This document shows, piece after piece, positions 17,424 to 26,446 of a stretch of 64,000 bases of DNA. The stretch is from Falsirhodobacter xinxiangensis (lineage in GTDB: Bacteria > Pseudomonadota > Alphaproteobacteria > Rhodobacterales > Rhodobacteraceae): assembly GCF_004959935.1 (NCBI RefSeq), contig NZ_SMYN01000003.1:124001-188000 (forward strand), written 5' to 3'. Under the pieces are notes generated by a model. It saw nothing but the letters and a program-made list of their open reading frames with translations, made no database searches and was not told the origin of the DNA. The stretch's first letter is position 1, and each line of letters starts with the position of its first letter. Made by a program: the position numbers and the translations under genes.

Positions 17424-18803
17424 TCAAACGGTTAGGGCATCAACCGCAGGTTCCTCGTGCAGACGGATGTCGATCCAGCGGCCCTCGGGGATGGGTGCAG
17501 GCGCCCCCGCTTCGACACGGCCATCCACCCAGGCGGGGGCGGATACGTCGATATGCAGCACCCCGTCCTGCCAGCGCGTCGCGACGTGGACGAGGATGTT
17601 GCCGTTGTGATCGCGCGGCACCTCGATCTGCCAGCCCGATCGTGCAAGGCCCAGCGTGCCGTGCAATTCGTGATGACCGACCCCGCCGCGCAGGACGGTC
17701 GCGCCGGTGGGCTGGACGGGTTCTTCGGTCGCGTCGTCGAAAAGACGCAGGATCGGGCTGGCCTGTTTCAGGAACCCGTTGGCATCGACCGTGGTCGAGG
17801 CCTTGTCCCACATCACGCGCCATGCCGACCACGCGCCCGAACCGCGCGCCCGCGTGTGGATCTGCCCAGCAAGGTTTTCGGGCGCCTGCACGACGACCAT
17901 CTGCGTCTCTCCCCCGCCGACGGCCCGGCGCAGGTGGATCAGCGTGGCAAAGGTGACGCCCGCGGGCCCGCCGGTGGACCCCTTGGAGGTGTCGAGATGA
18001 TAGAAGCCCGGCGCGATGGAATTGGCCGTCGTCGCCATATCCCCGATCATCGGCGTCAGCCCCCCAAGGCCGAAGGCCCCGACCCGCATCAGCCGGTCCG
18101 CTGTCGCATCCGTCGCGCCCGACTGCACGGCGGTCCCGCCGATGGTGCCTGCCACCGTCAGCCCATGCGCCAGTTGCACCTGCGCGCTGGCGCGGTCGAT
18201 GGTCATCGCGGTGGCAAAGCTGCTGCCGTCCGCGCTGACCTTCACGGTGAAGTTGTCGTTGCCGACGATCCCCATCTCGGCCCGTCCGGAATGGCCGTTC
18301 TGGAACAGCAGGCTCGCGGTGTCGGCCGCGGCGGCCTTGTTCACCTTCAACTGATGCCCTGCCCCCGCATGGTTCAACAGCGTTGCAGGGGACGATACGG
18401 CAAGACGGTTCGCATCGTCCGGCGTGGCCGAGACGCCCAGACGCTGGGCGCGCAACTCCTGCTCGGCCGGCGTGGCCCAGAGGGTGCCGGTCCATGTCGC
18501 CGCTGTGCCCTCGGCCCGGACATGCGCCGTCCAGCCCGGCTGGGGCGCGATGAATTCCCAATGCTGCTCCACCCGCACCGCGATGCGCCCGCTTTGCCCC
18601 GCCCAGTCGCCGGTCGCGCCCGCCGCGACGATATGGCGGTCGCCTTCCGCCGGGGCGGTGGGCGGCGCGCGCAGGGTGCGGTCCGCAACCACGGGCTGCA
18701 CCAACACGTCCAAAAGGCGCAGCGCCTCGTTATGGGTGACGTGCTTTTGCGCCTGCGCGGGTTCCAGGAACGGCAACGACAGGGCGGGGGACAGGCTGGA
18801 CAT
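17424..18803 (-). CDS. DUF2793 domain protein, phage/GTA fibre- or head-spike-like
   Basis: A 459-aa protein starting SLPFLEPAQAQKHVTHNEAL, the hallmark of DUF2793, followed by small-residue-rich beta repeats (for example GWTAHVRAEGTAATWTGTLW) and a C-terminal part (about 260-350) that resembles phage tail-fibre and collar proteins (GFYHLDTSKGSTGG, RGSGAWSAWRVMW). DUF2793 proteins occur in alphaproteobacterial prophages. From memory, one of the Rhodobacter capsulatus gene transfer agent head-spike proteins that bind the cell capsule belongs to this family and is encoded beside capsule genes. Here it lies between the epimerase and a large capsule glycosyltransferase. No signal peptide is visible, in keeping with a particle component. 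Function is inferred. Confidence 0.82.
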   Translation of the reverse strand: MSSLSPALSLPFLEPAQAQKHVTHNEALRLLDVLVQPVVADRTLRAPPTAPAEGDRHIVAAGATGDWAGQSGRIAVRVEQHWEFIAPQPGWTAHVRAEGTAATWTGTLWATPAEQELRAQRLGVSATPDDANRLAVSSPATLLNHAGAGHQLKVNKAAAADTASLLFQNGHSGRAEMGIVGNDNFTVKVSADGSSFATAMTIDRASAQVQLAHGLTVAGTIGGTAVQSGATDATADRLMRVGAFGLGGLTPMIGDMATTANSIAPGFYHLDTSKGSTGGPAGVTFATLIHLRRAVGGGETQMVVVQAPENLAGQIHTRARGSGAWSAWRVMWDKASTTVDANGFLKQASPILRLFDDATEEPVQPTGATVLRGGVGHHELHGTLGLARSGWQIEVPRDHNGNILVHVATRWQDGVLHIDVSAPAWVDGRVEAGAPAPIPEGRWIDIRLHEEPAVDALTV

Positions 18804-18998
18804 GCGGTTTCTCCGGTGGAAATCTTCGGCATATCTGTGGGCGCCCGAAGTTAAATTGTGCTGGCCCCACCGCCCGGCGGCCTCGCAACGCCTGCGGGCG
18901 GGTTGCCATCCGGGGGGTGATCGGCGATTGTGCAGCCAGTTTGCAGGTGCAGCATGACGGCACGTCGCGGCTGCGCGGGATCAATCAAGGGTTGCAGA

Positions 18999-21900
18999 AT
19001 GCCGGCTCCGAAACTCGCGGTGGCGCTCCATATCTATTACGAAGACATGTGGCCGATGATCGCCGCATATCTGCGCAACATCCCGCCCGGTTTCGATCTG
19101 TTCGTCACCTGCCGCGACGAAATCGCCCCCGGATTGGAGGGCGCCGTCTTTGCCGACTTCCCGAAGGCCGAGGTGATCGCGCTTCCCAATATCGGGATGG
19201 ACGTGATTCCCTTCATCCAGCTGTGCCGCCTGCGCGGGCTGCACCGTTACCGCGCGGTGCTGAAGCTGCATACCAAGAACCGCAAATCCGACCTGCGCCG
19301 CCAGCAGGGCGATCTGATGTTCGAAGGGCTGTGCGGCACCCCTGAACTGGTGGCCGAGATTCTGGACGTGTTCGACCGAGACCATAACGCGGGCATGGTC
19401 GGCGGCGCGTTTCAGGTCCGGTCGGCCAACGCGCTGATGTATGGCAATCGCGCCAAGGTCGCGGACCTGATGCACCTTCTGGGGATGCAGGTCTTCGACT
19501 GGCCGTTCTTCACCGGCACGATGTTCTGGATCGCGGGTCCGCTTCTGGCGGGGCTTGCCGAACATGCGGATGCGCTGACCGAGGCGGCAAGCGCCGAGGC
19601 CGCCGTCGGCAGCGGCAAGGACGGCACCACCGCCCACGCGCTGGAGCGGATGTTCGGCGGCCTGCCCAAAGCCGCCCGCCGCTCGACCTATGTCACCGAC
19701 CGCTGCGACGCCTCGGGCAAGCGGCATCTGGTGGTGCCGATCGAAATGCATGGGCCGTGCAACGACTGGCGCTATCTGCAAAGCGAAAGCACCGATGCCG
19801 TGGCCCGCGTGGCAGGCGCGGCAAAAGGCTGCGATGCGATCCGCAAGTCGGGCTTGTTCGACGCCGCGCATTACGCTCGCACATCTGCGCGCGTGGTTGT
19901 GCCGGGGATGGACCCGATCTATCACTTCTATCTTTTCGGCGATCTTTTCGGCTCGGACCCGTCGCCGCTGTTCAACGTGAACTTCTATCTTGCCCACCGC
20001 CCGGACGTGTCGCGCCGCAAGCTGTGCTCGTTCCACCACTATATCCAGTTCGGAAGCAAAGAGGATGTTCCGGCCCTGCCCACCATGGCGCTGTGGATCG
20101 CGGCGGCGGCCAAGAAGGGGTTGTTCAACGCCCAGTTCTATCACGACACCTATCCCGATGTGGACCGCACCGGCCTTTCGCCGCAGGAGCACTACGAAAA
20201 GATCGGACGGTTCCTTGGCCGCCGCACCAGCCGCAGCCTCGACATGGCCGAGATTCCGACGCTGGGCCATACCGTCGCCCCCGAGAATCGGCTGGCCTAT
20301 TACATGGCCCATATCCAGCGCGACGAAGGGCTGCTTTACGACGCCATCACCAAGGCCAGCAGCGAGGGCGATTACGAGTTCGTCGCGACCTGCGCGAACC
20401 TTCTGTCCAGCCGCTTCGGCGTGACCCCGGCGGTGCTGGAGGGCGAGGCGACCCACGCAACCATCAACAGCGACTGGGACGCCGCCGCCGCGATCTGGGA
20501 AACCTATTGGCAGAAGCGCAAGATCGAAGCGCAGCCGAACCGGCACCGCCGCACGATCACCAAGATCGACCGCCCCACCCGCCGCAATGCCGAAGCGTTC
20601 GAGCCCGTGGCCCCCGGTGGCGGGGCGCGCGCCGGGCTGCGCATCTGCATCTACACCACCCTGTTCGGCGACATAGACGACCTCGTCCCGGTGATCGCGC
20701 CGGTCGAAGGGGTGGATTACATCTGCTTCACCGACCGCCCCCGCGCCGAATGCGGCTGGCGGCAGGTCATCTGCGATCCGGGGATGGAAAGCCCGAACCT
20801 GAACGCGAAGACCTTCAAGATCCTGCCGCACAAGCACCTGGCCGAATACGACTATTCCATGTTCGTCGATGCGAACACGCTGTTCCTCGGCAATGTCGAA
20901 CGGCTGATCGAGATCTGTCTTCAGGGCGGCGACTGGGTGATGTTCCAGCACCCGCTGCGCGACGACGTCTATCTGGAAGGGTGCGCCATCATCGGCCACC
21001 TGCGCCATGCGCCGGAAAAGATCCTCGCCCAGATCCGCCATTACGCCGAACAAGGCCTGCCGCGCGAAAGCGGCATGATCGAGGCGTCGTTCATCTGGCG
21101 CCGCCATGCCGCCGCCGATGTCGCATCCTTCATGGAAGCGTGGTGGCAGGAGATCACGACCCGATCCTCGCGCGATCAGCTGAGCCTTGGCTATCTGCTG
21201 TGGAAGACCGGGCAGAAGCCCAAGGTGCTGCCCGAGATCGTCGGCACCTCGCGCGCCAACCGTTTCTTCTTCAAGCTGCCGCATCGCGACGGCAAGAACC
21301 TGCACCAGCCGCCGCGCCGGATCGCCGCGCGCGGGATCGACTTCGTCTTCGCGCCCGAACATCGCGCGACCGGATCGACCTTCCTGCGCGGCGAGCAGCT
21401 TTCCGCGCTGGTCGCCGCGAACCAACCGGGGCGCGAGGTGCGCTTCACCCCCGACACCGATCAGCAGGGCCGCATCCTCGTTCTGACCAAAGGATTCCTG
21501 AAGACCACCGCCCCCGAGGTGCTGGAGAGGATGGCGCGCGACAACGTCCTGATCGCCGATTTCGTGGACGAGCCGCCGAACCCTGCGCTGGTCGAACATG
21601 TGGATGCGCTGATGGCATCCTCGCTGCTGGGCTATCGCGACTACATGATGCGGTTCCCCGAAACGCAGGCCTTCCACGTCACGCATCACGTCGATCTGCG
21701 AATCGCCCGTCCCGAAGCGCCGCGCCGCGATTTCGCCGCAGGATATTTCGGCGAATTGGTGAACACCGTCATCGACGACGACATCTCGCGTCAGGTCGCG
21801 TTCAACCTCGTCGATACCAGCAAGCAGAGCGACGACTGGCTGAAACAGATCGGCGGCTTCAGTTTCCATTATGCCCTGCGCAGATCGCGGGGAATCGATG

Positions 21901-22184
21901 GCGCCAAGCCGTTCCTGAAGGGTTTCGTCGCCGCTCATTGCGCTGCGAACATGATGATCCAGTCCAATGCCGGCGATGCGGGATATTATTTGGGCGACGA
22001 TTACCCCTATCTGCTGCCAGAGGGGTGTACGAACGCAGAAATCCTGGAAGCCCTTCGTTTCGCACGGGAATCCTTTGGCGGGCCGGATTGGCAGCGCGGA
22101 ATGGACATCATGCGCCATGTGCGCGCTAGGTCGGATCGCGCCCATGTCACGGGTGAATTCGACAGGATGATCGCGCAGTTCTAG
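18999..22184 (+). CDS. Giant multi-domain glycosyltransferase with RgpF-like N-terminus
   Basis: A 1061-aa protein. Residues about 1-270 match the rhamnan-synthesis F (RgpF) domain (HIYYEDMWPMIAAYL, FDLFVTCRDEI, NIGMDVIPF, VLKLHTKNRKSD). Residues about 280-420 hold three copies of the SGLFDA/FY..YPDV..H...G motif shared with the glycosyltransferase at 13442. Residues about 545-760 resemble a DUF616-type glycosyltransferase (RICIYTTLFGDIDDLVPVI, FVDANTLFLGNVERL). A C-terminal part of about 280 residues (GFVAAHCAANMMIQ) looks GT-B-like. The ATG at 18999 follows AAGGG; a longer frame from 18930 is less likely. It is divergent from the DUF2793 gene, with about 195 bp between. It probably builds part of the capsule backbone. 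Confidence 0.85.
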   Translation: MPAPKLAVALHIYYEDMWPMIAAYLRNIPPGFDLFVTCRDEIAPGLEGAVFADFPKAEVIALPNIGMDVIPFIQLCRLRGLHRYRAVLKLHTKNRKSDLRRQQGDLMFEGLCGTPELVAEILDVFDRDHNAGMVGGAFQVRSANALMYGNRAKVADLMHLLGMQVFDWPFFTGTMFWIAGPLLAGLAEHADALTEAASAEAAVGSGKDGTTAHALERMFGGLPKAARRSTYVTDRCDASGKRHLVVPIEMHGPCNDWRYLQSESTDAVARVAGAAKGCDAIRKSGLFDAAHYARTSARVVVPGMDPIYHFYLFGDLFGSDPSPLFNVNFYLAHRPDVSRRKLCSFHHYIQFGSKEDVPALPTMALWIAAAAKKGLFNAQFYHDTYPDVDRTGLSPQEHYEKIGRFLGRRTSRSLDMAEIPTLGHTVAPENRLAYYMAHIQRDEGLLYDAITKASSEGDYEFVATCANLLSSRFGVTPAVLEGEATHATINSDWDAAAAIWETYWQKRKIEAQPNRHRRTITKIDRPTRRNAEAFEPVAPGGGARAGLRICIYTTLFGDIDDLVPVIAPVEGVDYICFTDRPRAECGWRQVICDPGMESPNLNAKTFKILPHKHLAEYDYSMFVDANTLFLGNVERLIEICLQGGDWVMFQHPLRDDVYLEGCAIIGHLRHAPEKILAQIRHYAEQGLPRESGMIEASFIWRRHAAADVASFMEAWWQEITTRSSRDQLSLGYLLWKTGQKPKVLPEIVGTSRANRFFFKLPHRDGKNLHQPPRRIAARGIDFVFAPEHRATGSTFLRGEQLSALVAANQPGREVRFTPDTDQQGRILVLTKGFLKTTAPEVLERMARDNVLIADFVDEPPNPALVEHVDALMASSLLGYRDYMMRFPETQAFHVTHHVDLRIARPEAPRRDFAAGYFGELVNTVIDDDISRQVAFNLVDTSKQSDDWLKQIGGFSFHYALRRSRGIDGAKPFLKGFVAAHCAANMMIQSNAGDAGYYLGDDYPYLLPEGCTNAEILEALRFARESFGGPDWQRGMDIMRHVRARSDRAHVTGEFDRMIAQF

Positions 22185-22210
22185 GGAAATTCGCCGGGAA
22201 TGCCACTTTA

Positions 22211-22242
22211 GCGCCTCATTTCGTTAAGCGGGGGTGAGGCGC
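22211..22242. promoter_or_regulatory. 8-bp inverted repeat between the giant transferase and the RTX gene
   Basis: GCGCCTCA (22211-22218) and TGAGGCGC (22235-22242) are perfect arms separated by 16 nt. The site lies in the 102-bp gap before the RTX gene start. Without a T-run it is a weak terminator candidate, so an operator is equally possible. Confidence 0.35.
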
Positions 22243-22286
22243 CCGCAAACGACACTCTGCGTCCCGAAAACATCTGGGACGAGGGG

Positions 22287-24716
22287 ATGCTTTCCTACGT
22301 ATCGCGCATCGATCTGGCGGCAGGGGCGAACCTGTCCACCATCGCGGATCTGGAGATCCGCGAGGTGGGCGGGCTGTCCGTGCTCTATGCCGCGACGCGC
22401 CGGGGCGGGATCATCCAGTCGTTTTCGGTGGATGCAAAGGGCGCGACCAAGGCGATGACCGCCGTCCCGTTCGAGGGGCGCGACGCGGCGGGATTCGATG
22501 CCGGGCTGGCCTTCATCACCACATCGGCGGGCAAGGCGGCGCTGTATGGCGGCGGCGGCACGGGCACGCTGTATCTGCGGCAGACCGATGCGAAGGGCGC
22601 GCTTCTGGCCCCGGTGCAGATCAAGGCGGGGCTGAGCGGCGATCTGGTCCATGCCGTCACCGTGGATCTGGCCTCGGGCGGGCAGGTGGTCTTCGGCGGG
22701 CTGGCGGGCAAGGGCGGGATCGCGGGGCTGGGGTTTTCGGCGGCGGGCGCGTTCCAGAAGGCGGCGGTGACGGCATCGGCGGATGTGGTGGCGCTGGCTT
22801 CGCTGCGGCTGGCGGGCAAGGACTTCCTCGTCAGCGCCAGCACCGACGGCATCGTCACGTGGGAGGTGGGCGCGGGCGGCACCCTTGCGGCGCGCGACAG
22901 CCAATCCAAGGAGTCCGGCCTCTGGATCGACGCTGCGACCGTGGTGGAAACTGTGGTGATGGACGGGCGCGCCTATGTCATCGTCGCGGCGGCGGGCAGC
23001 GGTTCGATCAGCGTGCTTGAAATGGGCGCGGGCGGCAAGCTGACGGTGACCGACCATGTGATCGACGATCTTTCGACCAGGTTCGACGATGTCTCGGCGT
23101 TGGAGGTGGTGATGCATGACGGCGCCGCCTATGTCGTCGCGGGCGGATCGGATGGCGGCATCAGCGTGATGCGTCTTCTGCCCGGGGGGCGGCTGCTGGG
23201 CGTCGCGCATATCGCGGGATCGGCGCAATACGGGCTGGACGGGATAGGGGCGATCGCGCTGTCCTCGGGCGCGCGGGGGATCGAGATTTTCGTGACCTCG
23301 CTGCGGGATGGGGGGATCGGGCATTACCTGTTCGCGCCGCCCAAGGGCGCGGTCGGCGTGAAGACGGGCGGCAGCGGCGCGGACGTCCTGATGGACGGCG
23401 CGGGCAGCGATACGCTGACCGGGGGCGCGGGGGCGGATGTCTTCATCTTCTCCGCCGACGCAAAGCCCGACACGATCGCGGATTTCGAGCTTAGGAAGGA
23501 CAGGATCGACATTTCCGCCTGGGGCATGATCCGCAGCCTCGACCAGTTGACCATCCAGCGCAGCACGAACGGTTTCACGATCCGCTATGGGGCCGAGTTT
23601 CTGGAGGTCTTCACCGCTAACCGCAGGTCTGTGGACCCGTCGCAGCTGATGCTGGGCGATCTGATCGACATGACGCATATGCCCCCCGTCATGCCCGACC
23701 TTCCGGCGCCCATACCGGACCCCACGCCGGGAAGGCCGGTGATGATCGGCACGGAGGCTGGCAACCGCATGGTCGCGACCGCGCTGCCGACGCGGATGGA
23801 GGGGCGGGGCGGCAACGACACGCTGATCGGTGGGGCGGGGGCGGACACGATCTTCGGCGGGGCGGGGCACGATTCGCTGGTCGGTGGCGGCGGCAATGAC
23901 AGCATCATGGGCGACGAGGGTGACGACATCATCTTTGGCGGCGCAGGGCGCGACACGATGGACGGGGGCGCGGGTAACGACACTATCCATGGCGGCGATA
24001 CGTCCAGCATCTTCTATGGCGGCGACGGCGACGATTTCCTCTATGGCGGCGCGATGAACGACCGGATCTATGGCGGGGCGGGGAACGACCATATCGCGGG
24101 CAGCCGGGGGAACGATCTGCTTTACGGCGGGGCGGGGAACGATCTGATCTATGGCGCCAGCGGCAACGACCAGCTTTACGGCGGGGACGGCGACGACACG
24201 CTTTACGGAAGCCTCGGGCGGGACCGGCTGTTCGGCGGCCTCGGTTCGGACGTGCTTCATGGCGAAGACGGGGCCGACCGGCTGGTGGGTGACGGCGGGC
24301 CGGACAGGCTGTATGGCGGGGCGGGGAACGACGCGATCTTCGGCGGCAGCGGCAACGATACGATCCACGGGGGGCTGGGGGCGGATTACCTCGTTGGTGG
24401 CTCTGGGGCGGATGTGTTCGTCTTCACCTCGGTGCTGGACAGCACGCCGGATGCGAACCGCGACAAGATCCTCGATTTCAGTACCAAGGGCGACAAGATC
24501 GACCTGTCGGCCATCGACGCCAATGTGCTGCGAAGCGGGCACCAGCGTTTCGACTATATCGGCCATGACGATTTCACGGCCGCGGGGCAGCTTCGCATCT
24601 TCACCTCGGGGGGGCATACGGTGGTGCAGGTGGATATCGACGGCGACGGGCGATCGGACATGAACATCGTGCTGATGGACACGGTCGGTGTGACGCTTTC
24701 GGATTTTATCCTGTAG
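22287..24716 (+). CDS. RTX calcium-binding secreted protein with beta-propeller-like N-terminus
   Basis: An 809-aa acidic, glycine-rich protein. The N-terminal 350 residues show repeated beta blades (AYVIVAAAGSGSISVLEMG, AYVVAGGSDGGISVMRLLPG) like a lactonase-type propeller. A first RTX/serralysin-like module (SGADVLMDGAGSDTLTGGAG, then IADFELRKDRIDISAW) follows at about 370-430. A long run of GGxGxDxUx nonapeptides fills about 505-710, and a final serralysin-C-like domain (DKILDFSTKGDKIDLSAID) ends the protein. No zinc-protease motif is present, so it is not a protease. RTX repeats imply type I export, with the signal at the extreme C-terminus (VTLSDFIL). The ATG at 22287 follows GAGGGG. It sits between capsule glycosyltransferase genes, so a role in attaching or structuring the surface layer is plausible. 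Confidence 0.88.
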   Translation: MLSYVSRIDLAAGANLSTIADLEIREVGGLSVLYAATRRGGIIQSFSVDAKGATKAMTAVPFEGRDAAGFDAGLAFITTSAGKAALYGGGGTGTLYLRQTDAKGALLAPVQIKAGLSGDLVHAVTVDLASGGQVVFGGLAGKGGIAGLGFSAAGAFQKAAVTASADVVALASLRLAGKDFLVSASTDGIVTWEVGAGGTLAARDSQSKESGLWIDAATVVETVVMDGRAYVIVAAAGSGSISVLEMGAGGKLTVTDHVIDDLSTRFDDVSALEVVMHDGAAYVVAGGSDGGISVMRLLPGGRLLGVAHIAGSAQYGLDGIGAIALSSGARGIEIFVTSLRDGGIGHYLFAPPKGAVGVKTGGSGADVLMDGAGSDTLTGGAGADVFIFSADAKPDTIADFELRKDRIDISAWGMIRSLDQLTIQRSTNGFTIRYGAEFLEVFTANRRSVDPSQLMLGDLIDMTHMPPVMPDLPAPIPDPTPGRPVMIGTEAGNRMVATALPTRMEGRGGNDTLIGGAGADTIFGGAGHDSLVGGGGNDSIMGDEGDDIIFGGAGRDTMDGGAGNDTIHGGDTSSIFYGGDGDDFLYGGAMNDRIYGGAGNDHIAGSRGNDLLYGGAGNDLIYGASGNDQLYGGDGDDTLYGSLGRDRLFGGLGSDVLHGEDGADRLVGDGGPDRLYGGAGNDAIFGGSGNDTIHGGLGADYLVGGSGADVFVFTSVLDSTPDANRDKILDFSTKGDKIDLSAIDANVLRSGHQRFDYIGHDDFTAAGQLRIFTSGGHTVVQVDIDGDGRSDMNIVLMDTVGVTLSDFIL
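23800..24420 (+). repeat. Tandem RTX nonapeptide-encoding repeats
   Basis: About 20 imperfect 27-bp units encode the GGxGNDxLxG consensus (for example GGAGNDLIYGASGNDQLYGG), forming the calcium-binding parallel beta-roll of the RTX protein. A smaller block lies in the upstream Hint protein at about 6775-6945. Confidence 0.85.
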
Positions 24717-24817
24717 GAGGACCTTCGCCATATTGACCCGGGGCCGAGTTGTCGCGCTTTCCCATCGGGTCTATAGTGACCGCGACCGAACAGAACTGCC
24801 GGCGCCGGCGAAAGGAT

Positions 24818-25750
24818 ATGACACCCGTGACCTTTGCGCTGGATGTGCTGATACCGCATTACTGCGATCCCGACGGCCTGAAACGCTCGCTCGATTCCGT
24901 CGCCGAACAGACCTGGCGCGGCAGGATGCGTGTGATCGTGGTCGATGACGGATCGCCCGATCATGATGCGCTGGCCGCCCAGACCCATTGCGATGCCTTC
25001 GCCGCCACGACGCCCTTTGCGGTGCTGTTCGAACGGAACCCGAAGAACCTTGGCCGCCCGCGCACCCGCAACCGCCTGCTGGATCTGACCGACGCCACCC
25101 ATGTGGCATGGCTGGATGCGGGCGACATCTGGTATCCCGACAAGACGGCGCGGCAGTTCGCGCATTTGGACAGCCTGACCGCGCAGGGCGTCGATATCTC
25201 CTCGGTCTGGGTCACCTGCACCTATGACTGGGAACAGCACGGCAAGGCGCGGACCCTGTCGCAGCGCGTCGGCGGCGATCAGGTGCTGGAACTGCTGGTG
25301 GGCGATCATTTCCGCGCCTATCTCTGGACGCTTCTGGGCACGGCCGAGGCGTTCCGCATCGCGGGGCGGTTCGATGAAAGGCTGCCGCGGCTTCAGGATC
25401 TGGATTACTTCCTGCGGTTCGTGCGCGGCGGGGGGCGGATCGAAACCGCGCCGGGCCGCCGGGCGCTGTGCCGGTATTTCAAATCCGACATCGGCCGCAA
25501 CGCAGCCGAGGTTCACGCCTGCTACAAGCTGATCCTTGCCAAGAACGCCCCCGCGATCAGCCGCTATCCCCGTGCGCTGTCGTCGAAGCTGCATTACAAG
25601 GCAAATCGGCTGGCGTCGCGCTTCGCCTATTCCAATGGCGATCGTATCGGTGCCGCCCGCTATCTGGCAGAGGCCGCCTTGGGCAGCCCGCGCCATGCGT
25701 TGCTGGTTGCACGCAACGTCCTTCGCAGCCGTCTGCGTGCCGGGGGCTGA
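24818..25750 (+). CDS. Family 2 glycosyltransferase
   Basis: A 310-aa GT-A fold transferase. It has LDVLIPHYCDPDGLKRSLDS for the nucleotide-binding start, VIVVDDGSPDHDAL, and WLDAGDIWYPDK as the D-x-x-D metal site, then LQDLDYFLRFVRGGG near the acceptor region. The ATG at 24818 follows AAAGGA closely; a longer frame from 24749 adds an unlikely leader. No membrane helix is evident. It is the first of five tightly packed plus-strand genes, and the next gene starts immediately after its stop. The donor and acceptor sugars are unknown. Confidence 0.87.
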   Translation: MTPVTFALDVLIPHYCDPDGLKRSLDSVAEQTWRGRMRVIVVDDGSPDHDALAAQTHCDAFAATTPFAVLFERNPKNLGRPRTRNRLLDLTDATHVAWLDAGDIWYPDKTARQFAHLDSLTAQGVDISSVWVTCTYDWEQHGKARTLSQRVGGDQVLELLVGDHFRAYLWTLLGTAEAFRIAGRFDERLPRLQDLDYFLRFVRGGGRIETAPGRRALCRYFKSDIGRNAAEVHACYKLILAKNAPAISRYPRALSSKLHYKANRLASRFAYSNGDRIGAARYLAEAALGSPRHALLVARNVLRSRLRAGG

Positions 25751-26446
25751 ATGAGTTTGAAGGTTCACGTCGCGGTGGGCGCGCGCCCACTGCTTGGCCC
25801 CGATGCCGTGCCGGGCGATGCCCTCGGTGCGCTGATCGGTGCGAACATCGCACCTGTCCCCGCGACCTGGGCCGTCCCGATTCCGGGCCGCCAGACCCAC
25901 GACTTCCTGCTGGAACCCGAGGGACCGGCCATCGCGATCATGGGCCGTTCGCTTGTGCGCGATTTCGGCGCGAGGGACGAGCCGTTGCTGATCTTCTCGC
26001 ATCTGTTGCAGGATCACGGCGACGAATGGGCCGAAATGCTGTCCGGTCTTGCCGGGGCGGTGCGGGAACATGGCGCGGAGCCTGTCTTCGTCCTGCATGG
26101 CGTCACCCTGTTCGAAGCGCCCGCACTGGCGCAGCTTTTGGCATGGATGCACGGTTTGGGGCTGGAGGCGACGATCGGCACCGAGGCGGCGCAGCCCCAG
26201 CCGGGATCGCCGCTGGATGTCGCCCTGCGGCGAAACCTCGCGCTTGACCGGATGGCGACGCTGTTGCCCGGCACCGCGCGCAATCTGGGCCTTCGCTGGC
26301 GCGAGGATGCGGACCTCTGGGCGCCGCTTCTCGACTGGCTCGCAGCTGCACGCGGCGTGGATATCGACCACGAGGCCAGCGACGACGCCTTGCGGGAATT
26401 GGGGCGTCAGTTCCTGATCTCGCGGTTGGGGCCGGACGCGAAATGA
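25751..26446 (+). CDS. Unrecognised protein within the glycosyltransferase operon
   Basis: A 231-aa soluble protein, starting directly after the upstream stop and overlapping the next gene as ATGA, so it is almost certainly co-translated. It has no membrane segment or signal peptide. It contains MGRSLVRDFGARDEPLLIFS, PVFVLHGVTLFEAPALAQLL and a helical C-terminus, giving a mixed alpha/beta pattern that might be a nucleotide-sugar or glycan-related fold. I recognise no family or catalytic motif. Position suggests an accessory role in capsule assembly. Confidence 0.7.
   Translation: MSLKVHVAVGARPLLGPDAVPGDALGALIGANIAPVPATWAVPIPGRQTHDFLLEPEGPAIAIMGRSLVRDFGARDEPLLIFSHLLQDHGDEWAEMLSGLAGAVREHGAEPVFVLHGVTLFEAPALAQLLAWMHGLGLEATIGTEAAQPQPGSPLDVALRRNLALDRMATLLPGTARNLGLRWREDADLWAPLLDWLAAARGVDIDHEASDDALRELGRQFLISRLGPDAK

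Noticed and set aside
18981-22145. A 1054-aa open frame antisense to the giant glycosyltransferase
   Set aside because: It is the mirror of a clearly recognisable coding gene in GC-rich DNA, with no recognisable domain.
23800-24420. Periodic repeats that could suggest a CRISPR-like array
   Set aside because: The 27-bp units are degenerate, contiguous and in frame, encoding RTX nonapeptides; there are no unique spacers.
22287-24716. Serralysin-type metalloprotease
   Set aside because: The RTX and C-terminal domains resemble serralysins, but there is no HExxHxxGxxH zinc motif.
22224-24731. An 835-aa open frame antisense to the RTX gene
   Set aside because: Its repetitive look comes from the RTX repeats on the other strand.
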